NCBI GenBank assembly: GCA_910574455.1
Contig: CAJSYZ010000003.1
Coordinates: 186,001 to 250,000, forward strand
Source: Trichaptum fuscoviolaceum
Taxonomy: Eukaryota; Basidiomycota; Agaricomycetes; Hymenochaetales; Trichaptaceae
Direction of reading: 5' to 3'
DNA: 64,000 nucleotides
A model generated the notes under the pieces. It saw only the letters and a program-made list of their open reading frames with translations. It was not told where the DNA came from and ran no database searches. Shown piece by piece: positions 10,801-22,740 of this stretch (position 1 is the stretch's first letter; each line of letters starts with the position of its first letter). The translations under genes and the position numbers were made by a program.

Positions 10801-12290
10801 TCATCAGAGATGAAGCTGAGGGTTGAAAGTCTTTGATCCTTACCGCGAATTTTGCTATATCCGGCCTTGCATGGGGGAATTAATCCTTTATCATTTTCCA
10901 TAGATACTCTGATCTCACCCAAGCGATTCCATTCCAGTGCTTGAGATCATCAGGATAAAGTGCATCTTTTTCATGCGGACTCCAAGCGACGTCATGAATT
11001 GAAGACCAAAGCCTAGAGAAAGAGTCTCTGACTTCGTGCATTGCGTCCGGTCTCCCTAAGATTTCATTATTCATACAGAACCTTTGCCTAAACATTGGGA
11101 CTACATACCACTGGGAGTCACGTCGAAGGCCTTCTCCAGATATTGTAAAGGTTCAAGCACTCTATTCCGTAGGTATTCTGCCTCTTCAATCAGATTTTGT
11201 CGCCTCCGACAATGCCCAAGTGCGCAATGAAGCATCCCAACTATTGTTGGTCGGTCAGTGAATATTTGCCCAACAGACGTCCCGAACGTACCTCCACTTG
11301 CATCTTCTCACACTCGCTTGAATGGAAGACAGTATCAGAACCAAATCGAAGAGATATACAGTTAAATATGTACCTTTTGTGTATCGCGCATCTGACTTTG
11401 TATCTTCCGATCGTTTCGTCGTTTGGCCAATCGTCTGGGAGTGCATTTGAGCCATCACAGTAGACATTACCAACGATACATCGTCGCTCACCCTCTTCAT
11501 TGGTCTCTATGCTTGCTGTCTCAGTATTGAGTGATTCCTGAACAATAGCGCCTGTTTCTGCTGGTGAATCGTCGCCTACATATCCATTTGAGATTTCTCG
11601 GCTGCCAGCATGAAAGATGCATCGATACTCACTCTGATTCGCACTATCTGAGCTTGCTGAATCATGATTGAGAGGTCCCTGATTAGCATCGTCTGCTACG
11701 TCTGCTGAGCCATCGCCTAAAGGTGAAGCTTCACTAAGTGTTGCAGCTGTTTCCGCGTCAGAAAGGATTCATGCATGAGTTGGTGACTTGAGAGCGATTC
11801 TCACTCACTCTTTTCTTGTTCTGTCTTCCGAATCATAAGGTCTCGCATCTCCTTCACGACAGTGAGGATATCGCTCAACGTGTCGTTCGATACTTGCGTC
11901 GAATTGACGCCTGGACGCTATCAATATTTCAACGACATAAAAACTTGATTGTTGCGAACCTGTTCCTGGATCTGTGAAGCCGCGTCAGCTTTAAATCTGT
12001 AACTAGAGATAAGAAGGGACGAACCAGACATAATGTTCACAGCGAGCAGAAGGATGTGGAGGTGGGAGGAAAGAGAGTCGTCGGCGCTGAAGAGGCTGGA
12101 CCCCTTTATAGCACATGCGAATACAATGAGGCAGCCAGCGCTAATCAAGGTAATTTTAGGCACTGGCATCAGCAATAGAAGGTCGAATACAGATAAGCGC
12201 TGGTATGAAAAAGTTGCCAAGGTCCACGAACGTTTCCTCACATCACCTGTGAAGTCCGAGCGCGAAGCCTTCGAGGTGTCTTTTACCTAG
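7805..12290 (-). CDS. M gene copy A: large multi-spanning membrane protein, unknown function
   Basis: This is a multi-exon minus-strand gene. From 5' to 3': a hydrophobic segment (ISAGCLIVFACAI, near 12,130); a likely coiled-coil exon (STQ..NDTLSDILTVVKEMRDLM, near 11,850); acidic Ser/Asn linkers; a QTTKRSEDTKSDAR exon (near 11,400); repeated helical exons with a VVGGDKEVVEAA-like word; and a membrane core with LTTIATFFSSVTATTLQ, VVNLFWFLSLVFSVSSG, FLIIAAVAFVLGLNLFAYL-like and GLHGMCLLAVVLWFIYQL segments (about 9,600-9,050). An amphipathic KWITKAMKWITK stretch, a GWLVTKKAF...HICACCP segment and an acidic Pro/Ser tail follow. The intron at 8331-8378 (48 bases, ACTAAC branch) is clear. The protein resembles unannotated multi-TM proteins common in agaricomycetes. 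The tail stops four codons earlier than in copy E. The exact start is unknown. Confidence 0.6.
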
Positions 12291-13150
12291 CGGCATGACT
12301 CGGAACACAGTACCGCCATAGTCGTTCGAGGCTTCTCCGTGCAGAGTAATAACCTGACAATCCCAGACGTAGATTATGTTGTCAGTTGTAAAGACAGATC
12401 AGACATTATCCCAAGAACGCAATCCCCAAGAAAATTGGATCCAGAGGCGGTGTAGAGATAGCAAGACTCGACAATGCAATAGAAACGGAATGTGGAGAGC
12501 GACAATCCGCGCGAGAGAGCGGAACGAGCTTAAGACCCAGAGGAAAGTGTCGACTACGTTCAAGGAGAACTGACCAGTGTCAATATGGTATTTGACGTGC
12601 AGGAAGCAGGAAGAAGACAATGGGTGAGACCTGGCGCTGTGTGATATGTAAAACGTGGAAATGACGAGATAGACAGAGTTTGATACCAATAGCGGCGGAC
12701 ATGAAAACATTGCGCATGCTATATCGTTGTAATTACCTCTGGTAAGTTCACATGATCTTCCGCGGCAGCCGAATGTGCTGTAGCCGCTCGCAATCTGATG
12801 TGAAGATGTACTCAGTGTCATAAGCGTCCGGTGACCGTACGAGTCCAGAATAGATTGATCTTTGAAAGGATAGCCATACTTCAGTCGTTGATAAGGAATG
12901 CATGAAAAAGAGGGAGTCAACTGCATTTCTCTCGTTTCTTGGGCGGTGATGGGCGACGGAGGAAGAAAAGTGTGGCGGTCCGGGGCTTCCGGGCAATAAA
13001 TATACGTATCGGCAATTTGAATCGGCGACTCGGAGAATGGCCGGTCGGGTGCACTTTTCGTTGGTCTCGTCTATTTTGTTTTCGGTGGTTCCATACCTCA
13101 ATCCCTGCATATTTGCTGCAACATTGTCGAGTTTTGTGACAATGGCCAGT
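12291..13150 (-). other. Candidate 5' exons and promoter of M gene copy A
   Basis: The block is conserved upstream of all five M genes. On the minus strand it offers broken protein-like pieces: SPDAYDTEYIFTSDCERLQ, a LSSFRSLARIVALHIPFLLH stretch and FTTDNIIYVWD followed by YGGTVFRV..LGKRHLE. The YVWD piece looks like the edge of a beta-propeller blade, but no full WD repeat is visible. Stops in copy A interrupt some frames that are open in copy E. These may be real N-terminal exons or remains. Confidence 0.35.
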
Positions 13151-13648
13151 TAGCCGCGCCACGGATGCTGTGAAGGCGTGCTTAGACAGTGGGCTGTTTT
13201 GAGGCTCGGTCGGCGCAGAGTTCCTTTCATAGAGCTAATTCACTCAACTTTCTGGTACAGTAACTCCATCATTCATTCTCAAAGCCTCCTTCCTGCCCTT
13301 TCTCAAGCGATCTTCGCTGCATGCTTTATCCCAATGTGCGACGCAGGCAAGACCACTGGTGCAATTTCGCGTGAACTACCATCCGAAGGAGGGCAGAGGG
13401 GCGAAAACGCAAAATGAGAAGTTAATGTTGGGCGACATAGCGAGAGAGATTTAGGTACGCACATTTGTTCCCAGTGTGTCACTCGTTCCACCAGTCACTC
13501 TCTCTTCCGTTCCACTTATACCCTCCACGAATATGCCTGAGGGTGTTATCCTGTTCCTCCCTTTCAATATCGCATTTCTCGTCCTGGCATTCGCAGAATC
13601 ATGACCGACTCTTACTCCCGCCGATCTCTCGCGTCGCGTAAGAATGCA
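13151..13648. other. Spacer 1, left part
   Basis: No gene is supported. The stretch matches 47,930-48,400 closely. It also contains the sequence CTTATACCCTCCACGAATAT (near 13,520), the uninterrupted counterpart of the site into which the 4.8-kb element and the MITE inserted at 31.9-37.5 kb. Confidence 0.5.
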
Positions 13649-14947
13649 ATTACTCGATCTTGCGCTCCCGCACGCTGCCGTCTGTTGTTGGCTATCTAGA
13701 AAGAAAAGCTTCCTCGAAGGATGCTGAAGTGAAAAATTGGGCTGGCAGGTTCTTTGTGGGAGAAGCCGCCCTCGAGCTCGCTGAAAAGGTCCTTGCTCAA
13801 GAGCGACTTAGGTTGCCGAGGGGCCGACAAGCCAAGCCCAAAACCGAAGGGAGGCGCAGCCTCTGGCGAGGAGAAGCCTCGGCAAACCCACAAGGAAGGC
13901 TACGCCGACCGAGGTCTCCATAGATAGTGCCACCCATGTAAATAGACATTGAAGTTAATGCTCACCTTCTGCTCTACTCCAGATGTCGGCAACAACCAAT
14001 GTTTTTGATATAGCAGGTGGCATCTGCTGCTTTTAAAGCGGGTGGCATCCTCTGCTTTGAAAGCGGGTAGCGTCCGCTGGGCAGCCAGGCTGCATAGTGG
14101 GAACGTCCACTATCAAACAATGATTCGGGTGGCACGAATGAATAATGCCTCGTCCGAATGGGCTTTGTTATAGCGGGTGGCGTCCGCATGGACAGCTAAG
14201 CTGCAGGATTCGGGTGGCACGAACAATGCCTCGTCCAAACGGGCTTTGGTGTAGCGGGTAGCGTCCGCATGGACAGCTAAGCTGCAGGATTTGGGTGGCA
14301 TGAACAATGTCACGTCCAAATGCTTTGTTATAGCGGGTAGCGTCCGCATGGACAGCTAGGCTGCAGGGTTCGGGTGGCACGAATAATGCCTCGTCCGAAT
14401 GGGCTTTGTTATAGCGGTTAGCATCCGCATGGACAGCTAGGCTGCAGGATTCGGGTGGCACGAAGAAGGCCTCGTCCGACTGGGCTTTCGTATAGCAGGT
14501 GGCATCTGCTGCTTTTTTAAAGAGGATAGCGTCCTCTGCTTTTATAGCGGGTAGCGTCCTCTGCTTTGAGAGCGGGTAGCGTCCGCTGGACAGCCAGGCT
14601 GCATAGCGAGAACATCCATTATATAACAATGATTCGGGTGGCACGAATAAGGCCTTGTCCGAGCAAGCTTTGTTATAGCAGGTAGCGTCTGCTGCTTGAT
14701 GGCGGATGGTATGCCGCGAAGAAGAAAAGATGGTCAGGCCCGGAGGGCGAGACACACCTGGCCACAAGAGCGCTGAGCTCAAGTGTTGCGAAATCTTCGC
14801 TGTCTTCGTCGTGCGTTGCCGCTGTCTTGAGGCTCGAAGTCGTCCTTGTTGTTGTGGTCGATGATGAAGAGACACGACGCGACTTGACGCGTGACGTTCG
14901 CGTGCTCCCGCTTGTCACGAGTCGTGGTACTTCTTCGAAGTCCTGCC
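13649..14947. mobile_element. 1.3-kb hairpin-rich insertion in spacer 1
   Basis: The duplicate spacer at 48.4 kb runs straight from GAATGCAAT to GAGCTCGTGC, whereas here about 1.3 kb intervenes. The insert has no clear terminal inverted repeats. It holds a 9-base-stem hairpin (13,813-13,892, TTGCCGAGG/CCTCGGCAA) and a block of tandem hairpin units (14,012-14,712). Long minus-strand frames across it are repeat artefacts. No transposase is present, and the class is unknown. Confidence 0.55.
14012..14712. repeat. ~81-base tandem repeat of constant-loop hairpins
   Basis: Units begin at 14,171, 14,252, 14,331, 14,412 and 14,493 (spacing 79-81 bases). Related larger variants flank them on both sides. 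Each unit contains short hairpins: AGCGG-GTAGCGT-CCGCT type, CAGC-TAA-GCTG and TTCG-GGTGGCA-CGAA. Stem letters change in a complementary way while the loop stays RTRGCRT. Confidence 0.8.
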
Positions 14948-16809
14948 ACCTTCGAGCTCGTGCAACCCTTTAAAGCGCTCGTCTCATTCTACGCATGTGG
15001 CGTCGCCGTTTGCGTAATCCTTCGCACATCCAGCCTCTTGCTCGCGCATTACCCTCTGTTTGCGCGCCTCAGCTTATCCATCTATAATCTCCAGTCGGAT
15101 CCACCGCAAAGTGCTTTATTTGCAGTGTCTCCCCTTACCTGCATTTTCCATACCTTGCTGGGTGCGTACTCTGAGATTTCTTTCCGCTGGGCAACGATAA
15201 GCTCGAGTAGGCGCTCTGGGAGTCGATGGGGCTGGTGTGCCGTCACAGGAAAGGCGGTTTGAAGAAGGAAGGAGATATCATTCTAAAGGATGGAGAAGAA
15301 AGGAGGAGATGGCGATCCTGGAGGAAGAGACTGTCGCCTGATTCTTCCATCAGGCAACTCGCCAAACCAGCTTTGTCCGTATCCTTGCACCAGCATCTGG
15401 TACTCGGCTCAGACGTCAAGACCGGTAACGGAAGACATTTGTTGTTGGCTGAGACCTTGCGCGTCGTGTCCTTGTGGCTTCCACATTGTATGTGTTTGTG
15501 TCTTCCGTGGAGATGAAAAGGTGCTTCGCCCGAGCCTGTGTATGTGTTTCCTCGCGAAAGCGAGCCCTCAGCATCCGTTCAGCTTCCGGTCGTCGTGGAC
15601 GCAGTCCAAAGCTCGCTGTACCTATAAGAGATGTTCGTATGGACAATGAGGGTGCATAGAGGTGAGAGTCGAAGACAAACTTCGGAGGAAGAAATGCGTG
15701 CTCCTATCCGACTCGCGACTCGGAGTCCGGCACTCGGCAAGTCAAGCGATAGTCGATTCTTTCGCAATGGCGACCTCCGGAATATGACGAGATTCTTGTC
15801 GCTGGCGACTCAGAGAATATCCGGCCCGTCGCGCTGCTGCCCTGTTCAACAGCAATCAACGAGCCGCACCTTCACTCACGTTTACAAATGCTTTGACTCT
15901 CTATTACCCTGCGATGCAAACAAAGACACTCTTGCATCTTCGCGCTAACTACACACTGAAGGGGAGAGAAGCCTCGAAAGAGCGCGATGTGGAAGTTAAT
16001 GTTATGCGGCATGATGGATGAGATGAGGGTGCGCACCGTCATTGAGGAACGTTGCTTTTAGCTGAGGTGTGTATACCGCTTTTTGTGTCCGATCAATATC
16101 GACTAACACTTTCTTAACGTCGAGCTGGGAGGCCTGGATAAGCCACTGTGCTAGATCCCAATTTACTCTGTCTCGCCTATTCTGCTCGGCAGAACACCGG
16201 GGAATTACTTGCCAATGCTTATTTGCCCTTTTACTTCCGGCAACCCTTCCATGACGCATGCCAAAACCTCATTCCCTACGAGCACGCTTCAAAGTAATCA
16301 CCTCCGAGTCATTCTGTGTATGTCCTCCGTACTATTACTAGCAACTTCGATCTCTTGCCCGTGTGCCATCTGCTATACGCGCACAACCCAAAGCGCTTCA
16401 ATCTCTGTCTCCTTTCACTTGCAATTTTCCCCACCTTACCTGTGGCGCGAATTCTGCGACGCATTGGTAGCTGGACGTCGTGAAGCTAGATTATGCGGTC
16501 TGGTTCACGATGCAGAGGACGTGCCGTCACTTGCAGCTCGTTCTGGAGAAGGAAGTCATATACTTCGAGCGGACGGAGAAGGCATGGAGGTACTGACCGA
16601 GAGAGAGCGGATAGTCAAGCAGGCTGTCGAAACTGGGGGTGCTAAATAATCTGAGGAGGTGTAAAGCTCTGAAGAGGACAGATCGTGTGTTGGGGGGTAC
16701 GCAAACCTATTTCAATATTGACTTATAGCATCGGACTGACCTCCGTTCAAACATCAGCCTCAAACGACAATCATATCATTAGCGGCTACGTACATTCTGA
16801 TCGACTCGT
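14948..16809 (+). other. Spacer 1, right part, with REAR-type ORF pieces
   Basis: This is nearly identical to 48,430-50,245. It includes a cysteine-rich frame (15,290-15,649), a KEGDIILKDGEE piece (near 15,270) and, at 16,209-16,649, a frame with GRREARLCGL, DVPSLAARSGEGSH and ERERIVKQA ending in a stop. The latter belongs to a repeated plus-strand exon type also seen near 24,240, 37,900, 40,700 and 49,910. It sits just upstream of the P cluster and could be its first exon. Function unknown. Confidence 0.4.
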
Positions 16810-17813
16810 ATGTCCTCCCACCAATACCGTAATTTCCTCGTGTTGGCGAGGGACACGAAAGCGACTGGGGCTAGTGACGTCAAGGTCGACGACCTCGAAT
16901 TGATCTCTACTCTTTTACCTTCTGCCTCAACTATGTCGCCCGTGCACGCAATCGAGGATGTTATGGAATCCCTCTAGCCACCAGGCTTTCCCGCAATTAC
17001 GACTGACCAATATTGCTTGCCTTTTTATTCGCGCACCATCACGATGCTTGCGCTGAATACTCTGTTACGCTCCTGGATCTTGCGCAACTCTTGAAAGCCA
17101 TCATCTTTCCTCGCATGCGCGTCGGTATCCTAAGTCGACTCATCCCCTTGCTCGTCAAACTACCATCATACCTCGGACCATTGAATCCGGATCTCCAAGG
17201 CAAAGCGTCTTGATCGCACTACAACTTTTCCAAGGCAATGGACCCTGCCCTCCTAAGTTCATAGTGAAAACCATAGAAGACGAAGGCGAATCCGTTAAGG
17301 TCGACGTGATTTCAGTTGGAAAGGGACAGTTGGACGCTTTTCATATGAGACTAAGAAGAGGAGAAAGCATCGGAATATGCAGAATCTCATAAAAGTCGAT
17401 CTCTAACGAGCTAAAGGCTTTACAGTCGGCACCATCTCTTCTCGCATCCCCTCTATCTGCCTTGTTGACCTTACTTTCTCAGGCAGCCTTCCTGTGGAGT
17501 CCCGCATCAGCTGATAGCGTCGCAATCGGACAATGGGTACAAACACGGGCCAGGATACAAGTAAGTAACCCTGTCCTCATCCTCGTACAAATCTTCTGAC
17601 CTTGACCTTGTTCTTCCATGTCCGAAATCCTACAAAGACCACTGGTATCCCCTGACCCAGATCCGTGCCGAGCTGTCGTTCACTGACACTTCTCGACTTC
17701 GATGGAATAACTTAGATTATCTGGCTGTTCCAGTCATGTATCTAGCCCATACTTGCATTGGCATAACACCCTCTTTGAATCCGAGCTGTGCAAGTAGGCG
17801 TCGAAATAAGTGA
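16810..17813 (+). CDS. P cluster, copy B
   Basis: It begins MSSHQYRNFLVLARDTKA at 16,810 and this exon reaches a stop after VHAIEDVMESL. Conserved blocks follow: LLKAIIFPRMRVGILSRL ... YLGPLNPDLQG (to 17,213), then GNGPCPPKFIVKTI ... DVISVGKGQLDAFHMRLRR (17,210-17,392), then the signal-peptide exon (near 17,430-17,560) without an ATG, then the RAELSFT exon. The usual VMYLTH-stop is changed and the frame runs on to 17,813. The blocks are in different frames, so splicing or decay is required. Product unrecognised. Confidence 0.35.
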
Positions 17814-18396
17814 GACTCAAGATCACAATTAGCAAACCACACGCCTTGCAGATAAAAAGACAGTAAACAGGGCATCCTGAGCTGACACGATGCATTCGGC
17901 TCCATGACAGGAAGGCCCAATACGTATAAAGCGGCTGATAGACGAGAAAGATGAACACTCCCATGAATGACTTCGCAGAAGAAATTGTGCAGAGAACTCG
18001 TTGTATGTCAACGTCGTTGCAGAGAGGGCGTGTATAAATGGGAGTAACATGCAAACCATACGCAGGGTTCAAGGACACGTCAGATATCAATCTTACGTTC
18101 TGGCGCCATTTAAGATTAGTTGATGATTCAAGATTCAAATAACTTGCAATGTGAGAAAACGTTAACTACATAGCAGGACACGGAATATTGGAAGCAAATG
18201 GGCGAAAGTCCTCCGAACGGCAAATTTCTACTTGCGCCGTTCTATGGATATGAATTTGAGAAAGTTAATCTCGATGAATCAATGACTAAACATACCCCTT
18301 CTGCAAAATCCGGCATCACTCTCACAGCTCTTACTCGTTCTTGTTCTCCAATGTGGACGTAACTTCTTCAATCTCATTTAGCGTAGCATCTCCCGT
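17814..18396. other. Conserved block between P cluster and M gene, copy B
   Basis: Counterpart of 7180-7804. The minus-strand frame 17,734-18,138 is open here, while the plus-strand charged reading is broken by stops. No gene is assigned. It includes the degraded last ~22 codons of the M-gene tail beyond a premature stop. Confidence 0.3.
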
Positions 18397-21300
18397 TCAT
18401 ATTACAGGAGCGCTTGGAAGAAGATTTGGATCTGCAGGCGTAGATCCAGGCGCTACTGGGCTTGGTGATGCAATTGTTGGAGGGTGCTCAAAAGGAAGAG
18501 GCTCAGGATGGTCTAGCTGGCCTGAGCTATCCGGTTTTCCCTCCATCTGTGCCGAAGGCAGATATCCCGCGCCTTCATGAAGGAGAACGGGCTGGTTTGA
18601 TTGAGGCGGAGTGGCCTGAGGGGATGCGGCGTGGTCGTGGTCAGCGACTTCTGATCCTAGAGGTAGAGGGTCAACGTCGGCATGCTCTGCCGCTACCTCG
18701 TAATGCTGTTCCTCTTCAATCTCCCTGCGTGCTTTTTCGCGTTCATTAATCCATGCGGGTCGTACTACATCATGGACTTTCTTCCTGAGGTCTGGGTAAC
18801 CCCAAAGGAATAACCCTATATAAACCTTTGCACGTTCTTCGTTCCGCATACTGATACATGTTAGTATGCTCTTCATGATAAAGAGGTCAGGTGCTTACAT
18901 TTCATCTTTAAAAAATTCAAATTCGGACATGACCCAATCGGCTGTTTCATCGTTGAAGGTCGTCAGCAGAGCTTCACGAAACTCGTTTTCGGCGTTCGTG
19001 GTAAGGTGTTCCGCTTGGGTCTCCTCCGGCCCCTCAGCTTTCTCGTGTCTCTCTCTTCCTCCCGATTCAACATCGCCTTCTGTCCTTCCTGTAGGGCAAC
19101 ATGCGCATATATGCACCCAAACAAAATGACCGAAGGCAGAAAATGCCTTCTTTGTCACTAGCCAGCCCTTCTTGATCGAATATACGATGAAGCGGATGGT
19201 TTTCGAAAGGAGGTAAGGATTTGGCCAGTCACGGTCCCAGTCAATTTCGTAGTTTAGACGCGCTACGCGGTTGTCAATCCCGAATGCCCTATTACAAGAT
19301 GTCAGTACAAACTTGGGTGTTGATGGGGAGATTCCGAGTACCAGAAGATGTTTCGTTGCAAATGGACGTTCTCCTTATACTTATCGTAGGGCCGCTTGAC
19401 CATCTTCCACATCCATTTCGCTCTTGTCCTAATCCCATTCATGCCTTTCGTGATCGGCTTCATGACTGTTCTTATCCACCCAGCCCAAACGGAATCATGC
19501 TTGAGCTGATATATGAACCAAAGTACAACTGCCAGTAAGCACATCCCGTGCAGACCAGTTAGGATATTCGTTGCGAGGGAGACAAAATGTGGCTGACCAA
19601 AATTCAGTTCTGTGGCTGCCTCATTAGATTTTATGGCGTACCTGGAGAGATAGGTACGCGAACAGGTTTAAGCCAAGGACAAAAGCAACAGCCGCAATAA
19701 TAAGAAACAGCATCGGTGCTTTGTCGAACCACATGCGAATTAGCCGCGGAGGCACACGCGAATCATAGCTGTCAGATACATCAGTTAACCATCGGCAGGA
19801 TAACTATAGAATAAAAGGCGCACATTGAAGACTTCCTCCACGTCAAGCCCAGCAAGCTACTCACACCCGAGGACACACTAAAGACTAGCGACAAGAACCA
19901 AAATAGGTTGACGACTCCTCTCAAGGAATTAGACGGCACCGCATCTGTCGCCGCATACGTGAACTGGAGCGTGGTCGCTGTCACGCTGGAGAAGAAGGTG
20001 GCGATCGTAGTTAAGTTGACATATCGCGTCGTATCCCTCTCCATCTGGTCAACAAGGAACTTTGGAAGGGCTAGCTTTAAGTCAGAGTGCGTAAGGACGT
20101 AATGAATGGCAAGGTACTTACCCTCCCTTCCGAACGTCTTTAGCTCTTCAGCCACATTTCCTACATCGACTTGAGCAGGGTTGTCTTTTGGCCCTTCTAC
20201 CGCACTACTCACGCCAACCATTATGGAGTTCAACTCTGGGAGAAGCTCATCGCAAATGTAATCCAGGAAACGATCCAGACGGTGAGATCTAACTGTATTG
20301 GAGTTGTCAGAGATTTTTTTTCCGGACATAAATGCCAAGCCACACCTAACAGTCTTGGAATTCCAACCTTCATGCCAAATATATTAGTCTCCAAGATAAC
20401 CCGAATTTTCGGAACTCACTCGGACGCAAGCCACCCATTTCCTGACTTTACGGAAATAGAACGCATGTTTCTGGTGGTAAAGACTTTGCTGAAATCCATT
20501 AACAGCAGAATGTAGTTTCTCGAAGGAGACTATTACAGCCAAGATATTTTCCTGTCGCTCTAGAACATTATTTAGTTCCTTGTCCAAGCCATAGGAGATT
20601 ACGCACCGTAAGATTGCACAGACAAAACTCGTTCAAGACACTCAACTGGTTCATCAAGCGCAGCCCGAAGTATCTCGGAAGCCGTGATAACCACACCATC
20701 CCCTCCGATGATGCGGTAGTGTTCAATAAGATGATCCAACTGTTTTCATCGTTAGCAGTAGTTTTTAGTAATGATAAGAAGATGTTGACCTCTTCCTGCA
20801 TTAGAATGCATAATCTATAACAGATTTAAGGCGTTAAATTGGATAAAGACAGGGGGTAGGATATACTTCGTACGTCTTGTGTATTTTGAGATGTTTTCCA
20901 AAACTCGAAATCTTCTCGTCACCCCGGCAGCAAGTTGCAACTGTCCAGGGCGGGGTGATTAGATCTATGTATTCCTGGCATTGGTTCTCGAAGGCTGCTA
21001 TCTTCTGCGAAGCCAGCCATTCATGAACGGCTTCGGAATGATCGAGGTCGTCGTAATAGAGAGCAGTGTAAGCATCGGAACATCCAATCGCAGTAAACTA
21101 CTTACATTTCTCCTTGAATGTCGTCAGCGCTTCGACGACACCACCCATCGCCGTTTCCAAGTTGGAGAATAACTCGTCGTGGATGAATTTCGAGCATTCG
21201 ACATATTTACTTTCCCTTACGAGGTCTGCGCGACGCATCATTAGAAATCAAGCTCTGGGCTAAAAACCCTTGATCCTTACCGCAAATTTTGTTATACACG

Positions 21301-22740
21301 TCCTTGTATGAGGGGATTGATCATTTGCATTTTCCATAGATACTCTGAACTCACGCCAACGATTCTATCCCATTCCCTGAGCTTATAAGGATAAAGTGCA
21401 TCTCTTTCATGCCTGATCCAAGCGACGTTGCGAATTGGGGACCAAAGCCTACCGAGTGCATGTTTAACTTCGAGCATTGCATCCTGTTTCCCTAAAACTT
21501 CATTATTCATACAAAAGCCTCCTCTAAACATTGATATTACATACCATTGGGAGTCACGTCGAATGCCTTCTCCAGAGATTGTACAGGTTCAAGCAATCCG
21601 TTTCGTAGTGTTTCTGCAGTTCTGATTACAAGTTCGTTGAACTTGCTACCGACAATGCCCAAGTGTGCAATGAAGCATCCTAACTATTGTTCGTCGGTCA
21701 GGAATATCTGCTCAACAAGGGTCCCGTACATACCTCCACCTGCATCTTCTCACACTCGCTTGAGTGGAAGATAGTATTGGAATCAATTTGACGAGATAGA
21801 TATAGTATAGTACCTTTTGTGTTTCGCGCATCTGACTTTGTATCTCGCGATCGTTTCGTCGTTTGGCCACCAATCGTCTGTGAGAGCATTTGAGCCATTA
21901 CAGTAGACATCACCAAAGATACAACGTCGCTCACCCTCTTCATTGGTCTCTATGCTTGCTGTCTCAGTGTTGAGTGGTTCCTGAGTAATAGGGTCTGCTT
22001 CTGGTGGTGAATCGTCGGCTACGTGTTTATTTGAGTCATCTCGGTCACCATAATGAAAGACGCATCGTCACTCACAGTGATTCGCAGTATCTGGGCTTGC
22101 CGTATCAACATTGAGAGGCTCCTGATGCATAGCGTCCACTACTTCTGGTGTGCAATTGCTGTGATGTGGAGCTTCACTAAGTGACGGAGCTGTTTCCGCG
22201 TAAGAAAGGATCCACGTTTGAGCCGATGGTAGATAAATTGTCACTCACTCTTTTCCTGACCAGCCTTCTGGCGCATAAGGTCTCGCATCTCCTTTACGAC
22301 ATTGAGCAGATCGCTCAGCGTGTCATTCGGTACTGGCGTTGAATTAACACCTAGACACTATCAATTTCTCAACGACATAGATTGCTGATAATCACCAACC
22401 TATTCCTGGATCTGTGAAACAGCGTCAGCTGAAGTCTGTGACTAGAAATACGAAGGGACGAACCAGACATGTCGTTCACTGCGAACAGAGGGTGGGAGGA
22501 AAGAGAGTCGTCGTCGGTGAAGAGGCTGGTCTCCTTTATAACACATGCAAACACCATGAGGCAGCCAGCGCCAATCAAGATATTGATAGCCTGAGACACA
22601 AGCAATGATAGAAAATCAATTTCTGTTTAGCGCCCGTCTGAAAAAGATCCGAAACCTTGCAAACTACAGCATGCACGGACTTCTCCTTGCATAACCTGTG
22701 AAGTCCGAACGCGAAGTTGTCGAAATGTCTCGTACATAGC
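18397..22740 (-). CDS. M gene copy B
   Basis: Same architecture as copy A. The C-terminal exon (MRNEERAKVYIG ... LWGYPDLRKKV) ends early because a GGA codon has become TGA at about 18,397, removing roughly 22 acidic residues kept in copies A, C and E. The amphipathic stretch after the last membrane segment is shortened to KPITKGMNGIRTRAKWMWK, lacking the KWITK repeats of A and C. The membrane core exons (19,600-20,340) are almost identical to copy C, whereas flanking exons differ more. The 5' part (LMVFACVIKETSLFTDDDS) is shorter and more divergent. Expression is not testable from sequence. Confidence 0.55.

Noticed and set aside
12399..12926. WD40 protein gene on the minus strand
   Set aside because: Only one YVWD-like word is visible, no repeat series, and frames break between copies. 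Kept only as candidate 5' exons.
14012..14712. CRISPR array
   Set aside because: The whole ~81-base unit repeats, there are no unique spacers, and the host is eukaryotic.
14168..14875. 235-codon minus-strand ORF
   Set aside because: It is a translation of the tandem hairpin repeat. The repeated residues follow the DNA unit, not a protein family.
15290..15649. 119-codon cysteine-rich ORF (and its duplicate at 48,759-49,118) as a secreted effector
   Set aside because: No signal peptide. It overlaps other open frames on both strands in a recent duplication, so conservation is not informative.
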